Shown: positions 7,925-18,259 of the stretch, piece after piece
How positions within the stretch are numbered: the stretch's first letter is position 1
Layout of the letters: each line of letters begins with the position of its first letter
Assembly (NCBI RefSeq): GCF_005405905.1
Contig: NZ_BJHU01000009.1
Span: 1-64,000 of the forward strand
Source of the DNA: Acidovorax sp. NB1
GTDB taxonomy: Bacteria; Pseudomonadota; Gammaproteobacteria; Burkholderiales; Burkholderiaceae_C
Length of the DNA: 64,000 bases
Direction of reading: 5' to 3'
Program-made: the position numbers and the translations under genes
Notes under the pieces: generated by a model
What the model was told of the DNA's origin: nothing
What the model saw: the letters and a program-made list of their open reading frames with translations, nothing else
The model's database searches: none

Positions 7925-9196
7925 TCAGTAGGTTTCCAGGTGCAGACGGCCTTCGCGCTGGAGGGTGGCGCCCACGGTGTCCCAGTCCAGCCCGGCCTCG
8001 CTGGCAATGTCGCGCAGGGCCATCACCACACCTTCTTCCATGCTTTTCAGGCCGCACACGTAGAAATGGCTGTTGCCGTCACGCAGCAGCGCTGCCAGGT
8101 CGGCGGCGCGTTCGCGCATCAGGTCCTGCACATAGCGCCGGGGCTGCCCGGCCGTGCGCGAGAACGCAAGGTTGATGTCAATGAAATCCTTGGGCAGGTT
8201 TTGCAAGGGGCCGAAGTAGGGCAGTTCTTGCTGCGTGCGTGCGCCAAAGAACAGCATGAGCTTGCCGCCCTCGAACTTCCCGCTGCTGCGCAAGCGCCGG
8301 CGCCATTCGGTCATCGCACGCATGGGGGCGCTGCCGGTGCCGGTGCAGATCATCACGATGTGCGAGCGCGGGTGGTTGGGCATGAGGAAGGAGCTGCCAA
8401 ACGGCCCCACCACCTGCACCCTGTCGCCCACTTTCAGGTCGCAAATGTAGTTGGAGGCGATTCCCTGCACGGGAAGGCCGTCATAGTCCTGCGTCACGCG
8501 TTTCACCGTCAGGGCCAGGTTGTTGTACCCGGGCCGCTCGCCGTTGCGCGGGCTCGCAATCGAGTACTGGCGCGCGTGGTGCGCCTTGCCCATTGCGTCA
8601 GTGCCCGGCGGGATGATGCCGATGGACTGTCCCTCTAGCACCGGGAACGGCATGCTGCCGAAGTCCAGCACCACGTGGTGGGTCTCGCTCTCGAAGCCCG
8701 CCTCGGTGCAGTTGAAGTTGCCAACCACCGTGGCCGTGGTGGGGCTTTTGGGCGGGAACAGGTTGGTATAGGGATGCGCGGCCGACCAGGGCGGCAGGGT
8801 GGCACCGTACTGCGCAGATCGGAACACCTGCGTGCCAGGCTCCCCGGAGGGGATGGAGGGCGATGGCGCCTCGGTCCCTTCGGCCGAAGGGACTGCGCCC
8901 TCGGTAGCAAGATCCTCTTGCGATAGTTCGGGCGGCAGCTCTTCCCAGGTGAGCTGTTCCTCGATCGTGTACGCGCGTGCCAGGGGCATGGTGCGCCAGT
9001 TGTCGATGGATCCTGTGGGGCAGGGCGAGATACAGGCCATGCAGGCGTTGCACACATCCGCCCGGACCACATAGTTGTTGTCGTCGTGGGTGATGGCGCC
9101 CACCGGGCAGGTGGCTTCACAGGTATTGCAGCGGATGCAGATTTCGGGGTCGATCAGGTGCTGCTTGATCACCGAGTGTGCGACGGCCTGGTCCAT
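7925..9196 (-). CDS. boxA: Benzoyl-CoA 2,3-epoxidase, reductase subunit BoxA
   Basis: 423 residues. The N-terminus carries two [4Fe-4S] ferredoxin motifs (Cys20/23/26/30 and Cys49/52/55/59). An acidic, low-similarity linker follows. The rest (about 150-423) is a ferredoxin-NADP reductase module with RQYSIAS for FAD and [12 protein letters not shown] for NADPH, ending in an aromatic Tyr. BoxA passes electrons from NADPH to the diiron epoxidase BoxB, which converts benzoyl-CoA to 2,3-epoxybenzoyl-CoA. It is the third gene of boxCBA, 54 bp after boxB. Confidence 0.95.
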   Translation of the reverse strand: MDQAVAHSVIKQHLIDPEICIRCNTCEATCPVGAITHDDNNYVVRADVCNACMACISPCPTGSIDNWRTMPLARAYTIEEQLTWEELPPELSQEDLATEGAVPSAEGTEAPSPSIPSGEPGTQVFRSAQYGATLPPWSAAHPYTNLFPPKSPTTATVVGNFNCTEAGFESETHHVVLDFGSMPFPVLEGQSIGIIPPGTDAMGKAHHARQYSIASPRNGERPGYNNLALTVKRVTQDYDGLPVQGIASNYICDLKVGDRVQVVGPFGSSFLMPNHPRSHIVMICTGTGSAPMRAMTEWRRRLRSSGKFEGGKLMLFFGARTQQELPYFGPLQNLPKDFIDINLAFSRTAGQPRRYVQDLMRERAADLAALLRDGNSHFYVCGLKSMEEGVVMALRDIASEAGLDWDTVGATLQREGRLHLETY

Positions 9197-9250
9197 GGGG
9201 TTCTCCAGATGTCCCCCTGGCCTGCGGGCGCAGGGGGCGGTTGCTTGTGA

Positions 9251-10678
9251 TCAACCGAAACGTACGTATTCAAAGTCCACGGGTTGGCGGTTGATGCCCA
9301 TGACCGGCGGCGCGATCCAGCCCGCAAACTTGCCGGGCTCGACCACGCGCCCCATCAGCGACGCCACAAAGGCGAAGTCTTCTGGTGTGGGCAGCCATTC
9401 GGCCTTGCGGGCCGTCCATTCCGCCTCGCTCACCACGCGGCCATCGGGCGACATCTTGATGCCCGCGAGGGCGCCGATCTGGCGGTTGAAGGCCTTGTGG
9501 GGCACCGACAGGCGCGTGGGGATGCCCGCTTTTTCCAGCACCTTGTTCCAGCGTCCCACACCGGCCATGGAGTCCTTGATGAAGTCGTCGCGCAGCACCT
9601 CGTTCAAGGCATTGAGCATGGGCACATCTTTCTCCTGCAACTGGCCGTTCACCACTTCCAGCACCTTGTAGGTCTGGCCCTTGAGGATGTGGTCGTCAAC
9701 CCTCTTGCCCTCTTCGTAGCGGCCTTTGAGGCCCGAGCTGTAGAAGGTGGCTGCGTTGCTCGACTGGTCGGCGCCGAACAGGTCGATGGTCACGCTGTAG
9801 TGGAAGTTCAGGTAGCGCTGGATGGTCCCAAGGTCGATGGCGCCTGCCGCGCGCACCTTGGCCGGGTCGTCGGTCTTGAGGTCGTTCATCACCTGCGCGG
9901 TGCGCGAGAGCACACGCGAGACACCGCTCTCGCCCACAAACATGTGGTGGGCTTCCTCAGTCAGCATGAACTTGGTGGTGCGTGCCAGCGGGTCGAACGC
10001 GCTTTCGGCCAGCGCCGAGAGCTGGAATTTACCGTCGCGGTCGGTGAAGTAGGTGAACATGAAGAACGCCAGCCAGTCGGGCGTCTTCTCGTTGAAGGCG
10101 CCCAGGATGCGGGGGTTGTCCTGGTCGCCGGAGGTACGCTGCAGCAGGGCCTCGGCCTCCTCGCGGCCGTCGCGGCCGAAGTGCTTGTGCAGCAGGTAGA
10201 CCATGGCCCAGAGGTGGCGGCCTTCTTCCACGTTGATCTGGAAGAGGTTGCGCAGGTCGTACATGCTGGGCGCCGTGAGGCCCAGGTGGCGCTGCTGCTC
10301 GACCGAGGCGGGCTCGGTATCGCCCTGGGTCACGATGATGCGGCGCAGGTTGGCGCGGTGTTCGCCGGGCACGTCCTGCCAGGCCTTCTCGCCCTTGTGG
10401 TCGCCGAAGTGGATCTCGCGGTTGGCGTCACCGGGGTTCAAAAAGATGCCCCAGCGGTAGTCGCGCATCTTTACGTGGCCGAACTGGGCCCAGCCGTTCG
10501 GGTCCACGCTCACCGCAGTGCGCAGGTAGACCTCATGGTTGGTCGAGCCTTCGGGGCCCACGTCGTCCCACCAGTTGATGAAGTTGGGTTGCCAGCCTTC
10601 GAGCGCACGCTGCAGCGTGCGGTCTTCGCTCAGGTTGACGTTGTTGGGGATCTTCTCGCTGTAGTTGATGGTGCTCAT
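9251..10678 (-). CDS. boxB: Benzoyl-CoA 2,3-epoxidase, diiron subunit BoxB
   Basis: 475 residues, full length for BoxB, the ferritin-like diiron oxygenase that inserts one O atom into benzoyl-CoA. Candidate metal ligands are Glu122 (in DTEPASVEQ), Glu152 and His155 (EEGRHLWAM), Asp213 (YFTDRDG), and Glu242/His245 (TEEAHHMF). Their spacing matches the ligand set known for BoxB with a two-residue offset. It partners with BoxA downstream. The leader just upstream of the ATG has GGAGCACGCGACC. It is co-transcribed with boxC, 48 bp apart. Confidence 0.96.
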   Translation of the reverse strand: MSTINYSEKIPNNVNLSEDRTLQRALEGWQPNFINWWDDVGPEGSTNHEVYLRTAVSVDPNGWAQFGHVKMRDYRWGIFLNPGDANREIHFGDHKGEKAWQDVPGEHRANLRRIIVTQGDTEPASVEQQRHLGLTAPSMYDLRNLFQINVEEGRHLWAMVYLLHKHFGRDGREEAEALLQRTSGDQDNPRILGAFNEKTPDWLAFFMFTYFTDRDGKFQLSALAESAFDPLARTTKFMLTEEAHHMFVGESGVSRVLSRTAQVMNDLKTDDPAKVRAAGAIDLGTIQRYLNFHYSVTIDLFGADQSSNAATFYSSGLKGRYEEGKRVDDHILKGQTYKVLEVVNGQLQEKDVPMLNALNEVLRDDFIKDSMAGVGRWNKVLEKAGIPTRLSVPHKAFNRQIGALAGIKMSPDGRVVSEAEWTARKAEWLPTPEDFAFVASLMGRVVEPGKFAGWIAPPVMGINRQPVDFEYVRFG

Positions 10679-10726
10679 GGTCGCGTGCTCCTTGTCGTGT
10701 TCTGGCGTTTCGGACGATGGTGTGGT

Positions 10727-12397
<1,671 letters not shown>

Positions 12398-12438
12398 GGC
12401 GTCTCCTTGGAATGGGTTTGTGCAAAATAATGCATGCT

Positions 12439-12478
12439 TTGCCTGTTGATGTGCATCATGATGCATATCAACAGGCAA
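12439..12478. promoter_or_regulatory. 40-bp palindromic operator of the box operon (likely BoxR site)
   Basis: Arms TTGCCTGTTGAT (12439-12450) and ATCAACAGGCAA (12467-12478) are exact inverted copies. Between them is TGCATCATGATGCA (12452-12465), itself palindromic; only one base pair of the 40 bp is mismatched. The core is TGCA-N6-TGCA, the operator form I know for BzdR/BoxR-type benzoyl-CoA-responsive repressors. Two further TGCA boxes (12431-12434, 12484-12487) flank it almost symmetrically. It overlaps the -10 and spacer of the boxC promoter, which suits repression. Confidence 0.8.
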
Positions 12479-12483
12479 GTCAA
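12455..12483 (-). promoter_or_regulatory. Sigma-70 promoter of boxCBA
   Basis: On the minus strand TTGACT (12478-12483) is followed after exactly 17 bp by CATGAT (12455-12460). The -10 lies at the centre of the palindrome, so a bound repressor would occlude it. Predicted transcription starts near 12448, giving a leader of about 50 nt with the AAGGAG site of boxC. Confidence 0.65.
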
Positions 12484-12535
12484 TGCATGTTTGTGCTGTG
12501 ACCCGTCAGGAGGGCGTGCAGAGAGGGGTGGCGCT

Positions 12536-12573
12536 GGTACGCAGGGTCGAGCCCCTTGCTGGGGCTGCGTACC
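12536..12573. terminator. Hairpin between boxR and boxC, possible terminator or attenuator
   Basis: GGTACGC (12536-12542) pairs with GCGTACC (12567-12573), and inside it AGCCCC pairs with GGGGCT. It lies just beyond the boxR stop. No T-run follows on the minus strand, so if it terminates boxR transcription it is not a canonical intrinsic terminator. Confidence 0.4.
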
Positions 12574-12599
12574 GTGGGGTTGGGGGGGGGCTAGAGGGC

Positions 12600-13529
12600 T
12601 CAGGCCGCCCGGGCCATGGTCTTGTGTACGCCTGCATGCAGGGCGGCCAGGCTTTGTTCGGGTGTCTGCCCGGAGGTGTCGATGGTGATGTCGGCCTTGG
12701 AATAGAAGGCGGCGCGCCCGTCCAGGATGCGCTTGAGGTCGTCCATGGCTTCCTTGCTGGCAGCCATGGGGCGCATGTCGCCCTGGGCTACCACGCGACC
12801 CATGTGTTCTTCAGGTGCGGCGCGCAGCCAGACGGTGGTGCAGTGCGCCAGCAGTTCGTTGAAGGTGGCCGGGTCTGACACAATGCCACCCGGTGTGGCG
12901 ATCACGACCTCGCTGTGGATCTGGATGGTTTCCTCCAGTGCCCTGCGCTCATAGCGGCGATAGGCCGTGGTGCCATACAGGTCGTGGATCTCGCGCACGC
13001 TGCAGCCTGCCAGGCTTTCGATCTCGCGGCTCAATTCGATAAAAGGCACATCGAGCGCACGCGCCAGCAGGGGGCCCAGGGTGGACTTGCCAGCACCCCG
13101 CAGGCCGACCAGGGCAATGCGCCCATGCCGGGCCGTGTCATTGCCGCCGCCGCTCAGCAGCTCATGCAGGGCCAGGCGCACGCGGCGCAGCTCGGGCTCG
13201 CTGCGGTGCTCCAGCAGTTCGCGGATCAGCAGCCATTCGGGCGAGCCTGTCGTGAAATCGCCGGTCAGTTCCGCCAGCGAGCAGTGCAAGGCGCCCGCCA
13301 CCTGCTGCAGCACCAGGATGGACGCATTGCCCGTGCCGTACTCCAGGTTGGCCAGGTGCCGCTCCGATACGTCGGCTGCCACAGCCACGGCTTTGCGGGT
13401 CAACCCCCGCTGCGCGCGCAGGTTGCGCACCCGCTCCCCCAGCGCCACCAGCACGGGGTTCTTGGGCTCCTCGGCCACGGTTGTGGTCGTCGCTGGCAAA
13501 CCCATCCCTGCCTCTTCTTGTTCGTTCAT
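12600..13529 (-). CDS. boxR: BoxR-type regulator: XRE HTH fused to shikimate-kinase-like domain
   Basis: About 309 residues. An XRE helix-turn-helix (about 25-85) precedes a shikimate-kinase-like P-loop domain (about 135-300) with GLRGAGKSTLG. This BzdR/BoxR architecture senses benzoyl-CoA through the kinase-like domain and represses the box promoter. I use the second ATG (13529) because GAGGA sits at proper spacing before it; the first ATG at 13535 would add MG. It lies upstream of boxC on the same strand, separated by the operator and a hairpin, and is divergent from the DUF4863-boxD genes. Confidence 0.92.
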   Translation of the reverse strand: MNEQEEAGMGLPATTTTVAEEPKNPVLVALGERVRNLRAQRGLTRKAVAVAADVSERHLANLEYGTGNASILVLQQVAGALHCSLAELTGDFTTGSPEWLLIRELLEHRSEPELRRVRLALHELLSGGGNDTARHGRIALVGLRGAGKSTLGPLLARALDVPFIELSREIESLAGCSVREIHDLYGTTAYRRYERRALEETIQIHSEVVIATPGGIVSDPATFNELLAHCTTVWLRAAPEEHMGRVVAQGDMRPMAASKEAMDDLKRILDGRAAFYSKADITIDTSGQTPEQSLAALHAGVHKTMARAA

Positions 13530-13587
13530 ACCCATCCTCGTGCGCCCATTGCCGCCCTGGCGTCTGCTCAGGGAATATACCGAATAT

Positions 13588-13628
13588 GCACTATAGTGCT
13601 TGACGTTGGTGTGATCAGCAATTATTGT
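13588..13628 (+). promoter_or_regulatory. Promoter of the DUF4863-boxD operon with 12-bp palindrome
   Basis: TTGACG (13600-13605) and TATTGT (13623-13628) with a 17-bp spacer form a good sigma-70 promoter. Directly abutting the -35 is the perfect palindrome GCACTATAGTGC (13588-13599), which starts inside a TGCA. A second TGCA lies near 13647-13650. The site is placed between the divergent boxR and DUF4863 genes and may let one regulator control both directions. Confidence 0.55.
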
Positions 13629-13729
13629 TCATGTGACGCAACATACTGCATGTTTTGGGGTGGCGCAAGGACATGGATCAACCCATTGCCTTTGCGCTTT
13701 TGCCCCTGACGCCTTCACCTGAGACGCCC

Positions 13730-14197
13730 ATGTCCACCAAAGCCGTATTTCACCAGACCCTTGCCACGTTGACGGAGCAGATTGCCGGACGACCGCTGGA
13801 CGCGGCGCTGGCGGACTGGCTCAACCAGGCCCATGGCCCTGAGAGCGATCTGTACCAGTGCCTCATGGAGGCCTGCGTGGTGGGGGTGCGCGAAGGCTGG
13901 TTGTGCGAGCGCGAGGGCGGTGGCATTCGCTACGGCCGGGTGTTCAAGCCCGAGGACGCCTTGCACCGTTTCTCGGTGGATGTGGTGGACATGCAGGACC
14001 TGGCGGGCCCGCACCACAGCCACCCGGGTGGCGAGATCGATCTGATCATGCCACTCACGCAGGGCGCAACTTTTGATGGCCACCCTGCCGGCTGGTGCGT
14101 CTACCCGCCCGGCAGTGCCCACCATCCCACGGTGGCGCAGGGCCGGGCCCTCGTGCTCTACCTCCTGCCCGAGGGGCAGATCCACTTCACCCGGTAG
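13730..14197 (+). CDS. DUF4863 protein (PnbB/4-hydroxylaminobenzoate lyase family)
   Basis: 155 residues with cupin-like motifs: HHSHPGGEIDLIMPL and CVYPPGSAHHPTV, rich in His and Glu that could bind metal. It belongs to the family (DUF4863) that includes 4-hydroxylaminobenzoate lyase PnbB. That activity is not implied here, since the context is benzoyl-CoA degradation and no nitrobenzoate reductase is present. The start at 13730 is chosen because the upstream extension lies within the promoter region. It is the first gene before boxD, 51 bp apart. Its role in the box pathway is unknown. Confidence 0.75.
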   Translation: MSTKAVFHQTLATLTEQIAGRPLDAALADWLNQAHGPESDLYQCLMEACVVGVREGWLCEREGGGIRYGRVFKPEDALHRFSVDVVDMQDLAGPHHSHPGGEIDLIMPLTQGATFDGHPAGWCVYPPGSAHHPTVAQGRALVLYLLPEGQIHFTR

Positions 14198-14248
14198 GCG
14201 CCACAGCGGCCTGGCCACTCCTTTTTCCCTTATTGAAGAAAGCCCCGC

Positions 14249-15811
14249 ATGACTGAACTGCTCCCCAATTTCGCCGCAGGGCGTTGGCAACATGGAACCG
14301 GGCCGGGCGCTGAGTTGTGGGACCCGGTGCTGGGCACGGCGCTGGTGCGGGTGGATGCGGCGGGGCTGGATTTGGCCGAGGCATTTGCGTTTGCGCGCGA
14401 CACCGGTGGCGCGGCCTTGCGTGCGGCCACTTACCGCGAGCGTGCCGCCATGCTGGCGGCCGTGATGAAGGTGCTGCAGACCCACCGCGACAGCTACTAC
14501 GAGATCGCCACGGCCAATGCTGGCACGGTCAAGAACGACTCGGCCGTGGATATCGACGGCGCCATCTTCACGCTGGGCCAATACGCCAAATGGGGTGATG
14601 CTCTGGGCGACGTGCGTGCCCTGCGCGACGGAGGCGCGGTGAAGCTGGGCAAGGAGCCTGTGTTCCAGTCGCAGCACCTGCAGGTGCCCCGGCAGGGTGT
14701 GGCGCTGTTCATCAATGCGTTCAACTTCCCGGCCTGGGGGCTGTGGGAGAAGGCCGCACCGGCCCTGCTCTCGGGTATGCCCGTCATTGTTAAGCCAGCC
14801 ACGGCCACGGCCTGGCTCACCCAGCGCATGGTGTGCGACGTGGTGGAGGCGGGCGTGCTGCCTGTGGGCGCGCTGTCGGTCATCGCCGGAAGTTCTGCGG
14901 GTCTTCTGGATTCGCTTCAGCCGTTCGATGTGGTGTCGTTCACCGGCTCGGCCGAGACGGCGGGCATCATCCGCGCGCACCCCGCCATCACCCACCGGTC
15001 GGTGCGCTGCGGCATCGAGGCCGACAGCCTCAACTCCGCCCTGCTGCTGCCGGGCGAGGCCCCGGGCAGCGAGGCTTTCAACCTGCTGGTGCGCGAAGTG
15101 GTGCGCGAGATGACCGTGAAGTCCGGTCAGAAGTGCACGGCGATCCGACGCATTCTGGTGCCCACCGAGGTGTACGACGCGGCGGCAGAAGCCATTGGCG
15201 CCAAGCTCGCAGGCATCACGGTGGGAAACCCGCGCAACGACAGCGTGCGCATGGGCTCGCTGGTCAGCCGGGCCCAGCTGGCTTCGGTGCGCGAAGGCCT
15301 GGCCACGCTGCAGGCCCACGCCACCGTGCTGCACGACGGGCGCGATCGACCGCTGGTGGATGCTGACCCTTCCGTGGCCGCCTGCATCGGCCCGGTGCTG
15401 CTGGGCGCGCGCGACGCCGACGCAGCACAGCCGGTGCACGATGTGGAGGTTTTTGGCCCCGTGGCCACGCTGCTGCCCTACCGTGACAGCGCGCATGCCA
15501 TTGCGCTGGCACAGCGCGGCCAGGGCTCGCTGGTGACCTCGCTGTATGGCAGTGACGAGGCTGCACTGGCGCGCACCGCGCTGGCGGTGGCTGCCAGCCA
15601 CGGCCGCGTGCATGTGGTGACGCCCGACGTGGCGCAGGCCCACAGTGGCCACGGCAATGTAATGCCCATGTCGCAGCATGGCGGCCCGGGCCGCGCGGGT
15701 GGTGGTGCCGAGCTGGGCGGGCTGCGTGCGCTGGACTTCTACCACCAGCGCAGCGCCGTGCAGGCCAGCCCTGCGGTGCTGGCGGCGCTGGGTTTGCACG
15801 ATCTGGCGTAG
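14249..15811 (+). CDS. boxD: 3,4-dehydroadipyl-CoA semialdehyde dehydrogenase BoxD
   Basis: 520 residues of aldehyde dehydrogenase fold. NAFNFPAWG and VKPATATAWL mark the cofactor domain, FTGSAETA the Rossmann edge, and SGQKCTAIRR carries the catalytic Cys. Length and sequence fit BoxD, which oxidises the semialdehyde made by BoxC to 3,4-dehydroadipyl-CoA (NADP-dependent in characterised cases). The ATG follows AAGAAAG. It sits between the DUF4863 gene and benzoate-CoA ligase, divergent from boxR and boxCBA, so the pathway is split over two operons. Confidence 0.93.
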   Translation: MTELLPNFAAGRWQHGTGPGAELWDPVLGTALVRVDAAGLDLAEAFAFARDTGGAALRAATYRERAAMLAAVMKVLQTHRDSYYEIATANAGTVKNDSAVDIDGAIFTLGQYAKWGDALGDVRALRDGGAVKLGKEPVFQSQHLQVPRQGVALFINAFNFPAWGLWEKAAPALLSGMPVIVKPATATAWLTQRMVCDVVEAGVLPVGALSVIAGSSAGLLDSLQPFDVVSFTGSAETAGIIRAHPAITHRSVRCGIEADSLNSALLLPGEAPGSEAFNLLVREVVREMTVKSGQKCTAIRRILVPTEVYDAAAEAIGAKLAGITVGNPRNDSVRMGSLVSRAQLASVREGLATLQAHATVLHDGRDRPLVDADPSVAACIGPVLLGARDADAAQPVHDVEVFGPVATLLPYRDSAHAIALAQRGQGSLVTSLYGSDEAALARTALAVAASHGRVHVVTPDVAQAHSGHGNVMPMSQHGGPGRAGGGAELGGLRALDFYHQRSAVQASPAVLAALGLHDLA

Positions 15812-15862
15812 CACTTTTTTTTGCGCAGGCCCTTTCCCTACAAGAACCACGGAGACATCCCC

Positions 15863-17419
15863 ATGACCAGCCTGCCGGAGCATTTCAACTTTGCGGAGCA
15901 CCTGTTTGCGCTGAACCGCGCGCGCGGCGACCGCATTGCCTACATTGACGACCACGAAACCCTGAGCTACAGCGCGCTGGAAGACCGCGCGCGCCGCCTG
16001 GCTGCGGTGCTGGTGGGGGCTGGTGTGCGGCGCGAGGAGCGCGTGCTGCTGCTGATGCTCGACACCTGCGACTGGCCCGTGGCCTTTCTGGGCTGCCTGT
16101 ACGCCGGGGTGTTGCCCGTGGCCGTCAACACCTTGCTCAAGCCGGAAGACTATGCCTACATGCTCTCGCACTGCCGCGCGCAGGCCGTGCTGGTGTCGGG
16201 GGCTCTGCTGCCGGTGCTCAACGAGGCGATGGATCGGCAGCCGCACGAGGTGGCCCTGCAGCTGGTGTCGCAGCCGCAGGGGCCGCTGCCCGATGGGGCG
16301 CTGGACCTGCGAGCCGCCATCGCCGCTGCGACACCCCTTGCGGCGCCTGCTGCCACGGGGCCTGATGCGCCCGGTTTCTGGCTCTATTCATCGGGCTCTA
16401 CAGGCAAACCCAAAGGCACGGTCCACACCCACGGCAACCTGTGGTGGACGGCCGAGCTGTATGGCAAGCCGGTGCTGGGCCTCACGGAGCAGGACAGGTG
16501 CTTCTCGGCCGCCAAGCTCTACTTTGCCTACGGCCTGGGCAACAGCCTCACCTTCCCGTTGTCGGTGGGGGCCACGGTGGTGCTGATGGCCGAACGCCCC
16601 ACGCCCGACGCCACCTTCGAGCGCTGGACGCGGCACCAGCCTACGGTGTTCTTCGGGGCGCCCACCGGTTTTGCCGGCATGCTGGCCTCTCCCCGCCTGC
16701 CGCCGCGCAGCGCGGTGTCGCTGCGCATGTGCTCGTCGGCGGGGGAGGCCCTGCCCGCAGAGATCGCTCAGCGCTTCGAGGCCCACTTTGGCTGCGACAT
16801 CGTTGACGGCATTGGCTCCACCGAGATGCTGCACATCTTCCTGTCCAACCGCCCGGGAGATGTGCGCTACGGCACCACCGGCAAGCCCGTGCCAGGGTAC
16901 GAGGTCTCGCTGCGCGGTGAAGACGGGCGCGAGGTGCCGGATGGCGAGATTGGCGACCTGTACATCCAGGGCCCCAGCGCCGCGCTGCTGTACTGGAACA
17001 ACCGCGAGAAGACGCGCGAAACTTTCCAGGGCGCATGGACCAAGAGCGGCGACAAGTATGTGCGCGATGCGGAGGGTTACTACACCTACGCCGGGCGCAG
17101 CGACGACATGCTCAAGGTCAGTGGCATCTACGTCTCGCCGTTCGAGGTGGAGGCCACGCTGATGCAGCACCCCGCCGTGCTGGAGGCCGCCGTGATCGGC
17201 ACGCAGGACGCCGATGGCCTGACCAAGACCAAGGCTTTTGTGGTGCTCAAGGACGGACAGGCCGCCACGCCAGAAGACCTCAAGGCCTTTGTGAAAGAGC
17301 GCCTGGCCCCCTACAAATACCCACGCCTCATCGCGTTTGTGCCCGAGCTGCCCAAGACCGCAACGGGCAAGATCCAGCGCTTTCGGCTGCGCGAGCGCGA
17401 ACAGGGGCAGCAGCCATGA
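15863..17419 (+). CDS. bclA: Benzoate-CoA ligase
   Basis: 518 residues of the ANL adenylate-forming family. It carries the P-loop YSSGSTGKPKG, the hinge region YVSPFEVE and the C-terminal PKTATGKIQRF with the adenylation Lys. Sequence and the box context identify benzoate-CoA ligase, which makes benzoyl-CoA from benzoate, ATP and CoA and so feeds BoxAB. I start at 15863 (CGGAGACATCCCC upstream) rather than at 15821, whose extra residues look random. Its stop overlaps the next ATG (ATGA). Confidence 0.93.
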   Translation: MTSLPEHFNFAEHLFALNRARGDRIAYIDDHETLSYSALEDRARRLAAVLVGAGVRREERVLLLMLDTCDWPVAFLGCLYAGVLPVAVNTLLKPEDYAYMLSHCRAQAVLVSGALLPVLNEAMDRQPHEVALQLVSQPQGPLPDGALDLRAAIAAATPLAAPAATGPDAPGFWLYSSGSTGKPKGTVHTHGNLWWTAELYGKPVLGLTEQDRCFSAAKLYFAYGLGNSLTFPLSVGATVVLMAERPTPDATFERWTRHQPTVFFGAPTGFAGMLASPRLPPRSAVSLRMCSSAGEALPAEIAQRFEAHFGCDIVDGIGSTEMLHIFLSNRPGDVRYGTTGKPVPGYEVSLRGEDGREVPDGEIGDLYIQGPSAALLYWNNREKTRETFQGAWTKSGDKYVRDAEGYYTYAGRSDDMLKVSGIYVSPFEVEATLMQHPAVLEAAVIGTQDADGLTKTKAFVVLKDGQAATPEDLKAFVKERLAPYKYPRLIAFVPELPKTATGKIQRFRLREREQGQQP

Positions 17420-18222
17420 CAGCCGTGGCCGGTGCCCCGCGCAAGGTCTCCGTCGCATGGCGGCAGCGCACCGTGGAGGTGGAGTACACATGGATCGCGC
17501 CCGAGCGCGCAGCGGCGCCGCTGGTGGTGTTCCTGCATGAAGGCCTGGGGTCGGTCGCCATGTGGAAGGATTTTCCGCAGCGGCTGTGCGAGGCGGGGGG
17601 ATTCCGGGGGCTGGTCTTCTCGCGCCCCGGATATGGCCAGTCCTCCCCGCGCGCGGCGGACGAGGTGTGGGGCGTGGACTTCATGCATCAGCAGGCGCAC
17701 GAGGTGGTGCCAGCCTTTCTGGATGCCCTGGGCGTGCAGGGTGCCCCCTGGCTGTTCGGCCACAGCGACGGCGCGTCCATCGCGCTGCTGTTCGCTGCGC
17801 GGTTCCCAGAACGCGCGCGGGGCCTGGTGGTGCTGGCCCCGCATCTCTTTGTGGAAGACGTGACGGTGGAGAACATCGAGCGTGCGAAGGATGCCTACCT
17901 GCACACCGATCTGGCGCACAAGCTGGGTCGCTACCACGGCGACCCCGACTCGGCCTTCTGGGGCTGGAACCGCATCTGGCTGGACCCCGCCTTCCGCACC
18001 TGGAACATCGAGGCCGAGATCGCCGCCATCCGCGCGCCGGCGCTGGCCATCCAGGGGCTGGACGACGAATACGGCACGCTGGCGCAGATTCGCGGCATTG
18101 CACAGCAGGTGCCGGGCACCCAGCTGCTGGAGCTGCCCGCCTGCGCGCATTCGCCGCACCGCGATCAGCCAGAGGCCGTGATCGCAGCCACCGTGGCCTT
18201 CATTGCGGCCTGCGATCAGTGA
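17416..18222 (+). CDS. Alpha/beta hydrolase coupled to benzoate-CoA ligase
   Basis: 268 residues with a clear catalytic triad: nucleophile Ser in FGHSDGAS, Asp near GLDDEYG and His in CAHSPHRD. The start ATG overlaps the ligase stop (ATGA), so expression is coupled. Hydrolases like this are often found in box clusters. A thioesterase that recycles CoA from dead-end aryl-CoA esters, or an ester hydrolase releasing benzoate, are both plausible, but the substrate cannot be read from sequence. No signal peptide, so cytoplasmic. Confidence 0.85.
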   Translation: MTAVAGAPRKVSVAWRQRTVEVEYTWIAPERAAAPLVVFLHEGLGSVAMWKDFPQRLCEAGGFRGLVFSRPGYGQSSPRAADEVWGVDFMHQQAHEVVPAFLDALGVQGAPWLFGHSDGASIALLFAARFPERARGLVVLAPHLFVEDVTVENIERAKDAYLHTDLAHKLGRYHGDPDSAFWGWNRIWLDPAFRTWNIEAEIAAIRAPALAIQGLDDEYGTLAQIRGIAQQVPGTQLLELPACAHSPHRDQPEAVIAATVAFIAACDQ

Positions 18223-18259
18223 AGCGCATTCCCCACGGCAGGCCGTTATAGCGGCACGG

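Noticed and set aside
12434-12688. Plus-strand frame across the box operator region
   Set aside because: It overlaps the operator, the promoter and the boxR 3' end and has no family-like content.
13715-16246. 843-codon minus-strand frame opposite boxD and DUF4863
   Set aside because: Composition (His, Gln, Arg, Val) is typical of antisense shadows; boxD on the plus strand has clear catalytic motifs.
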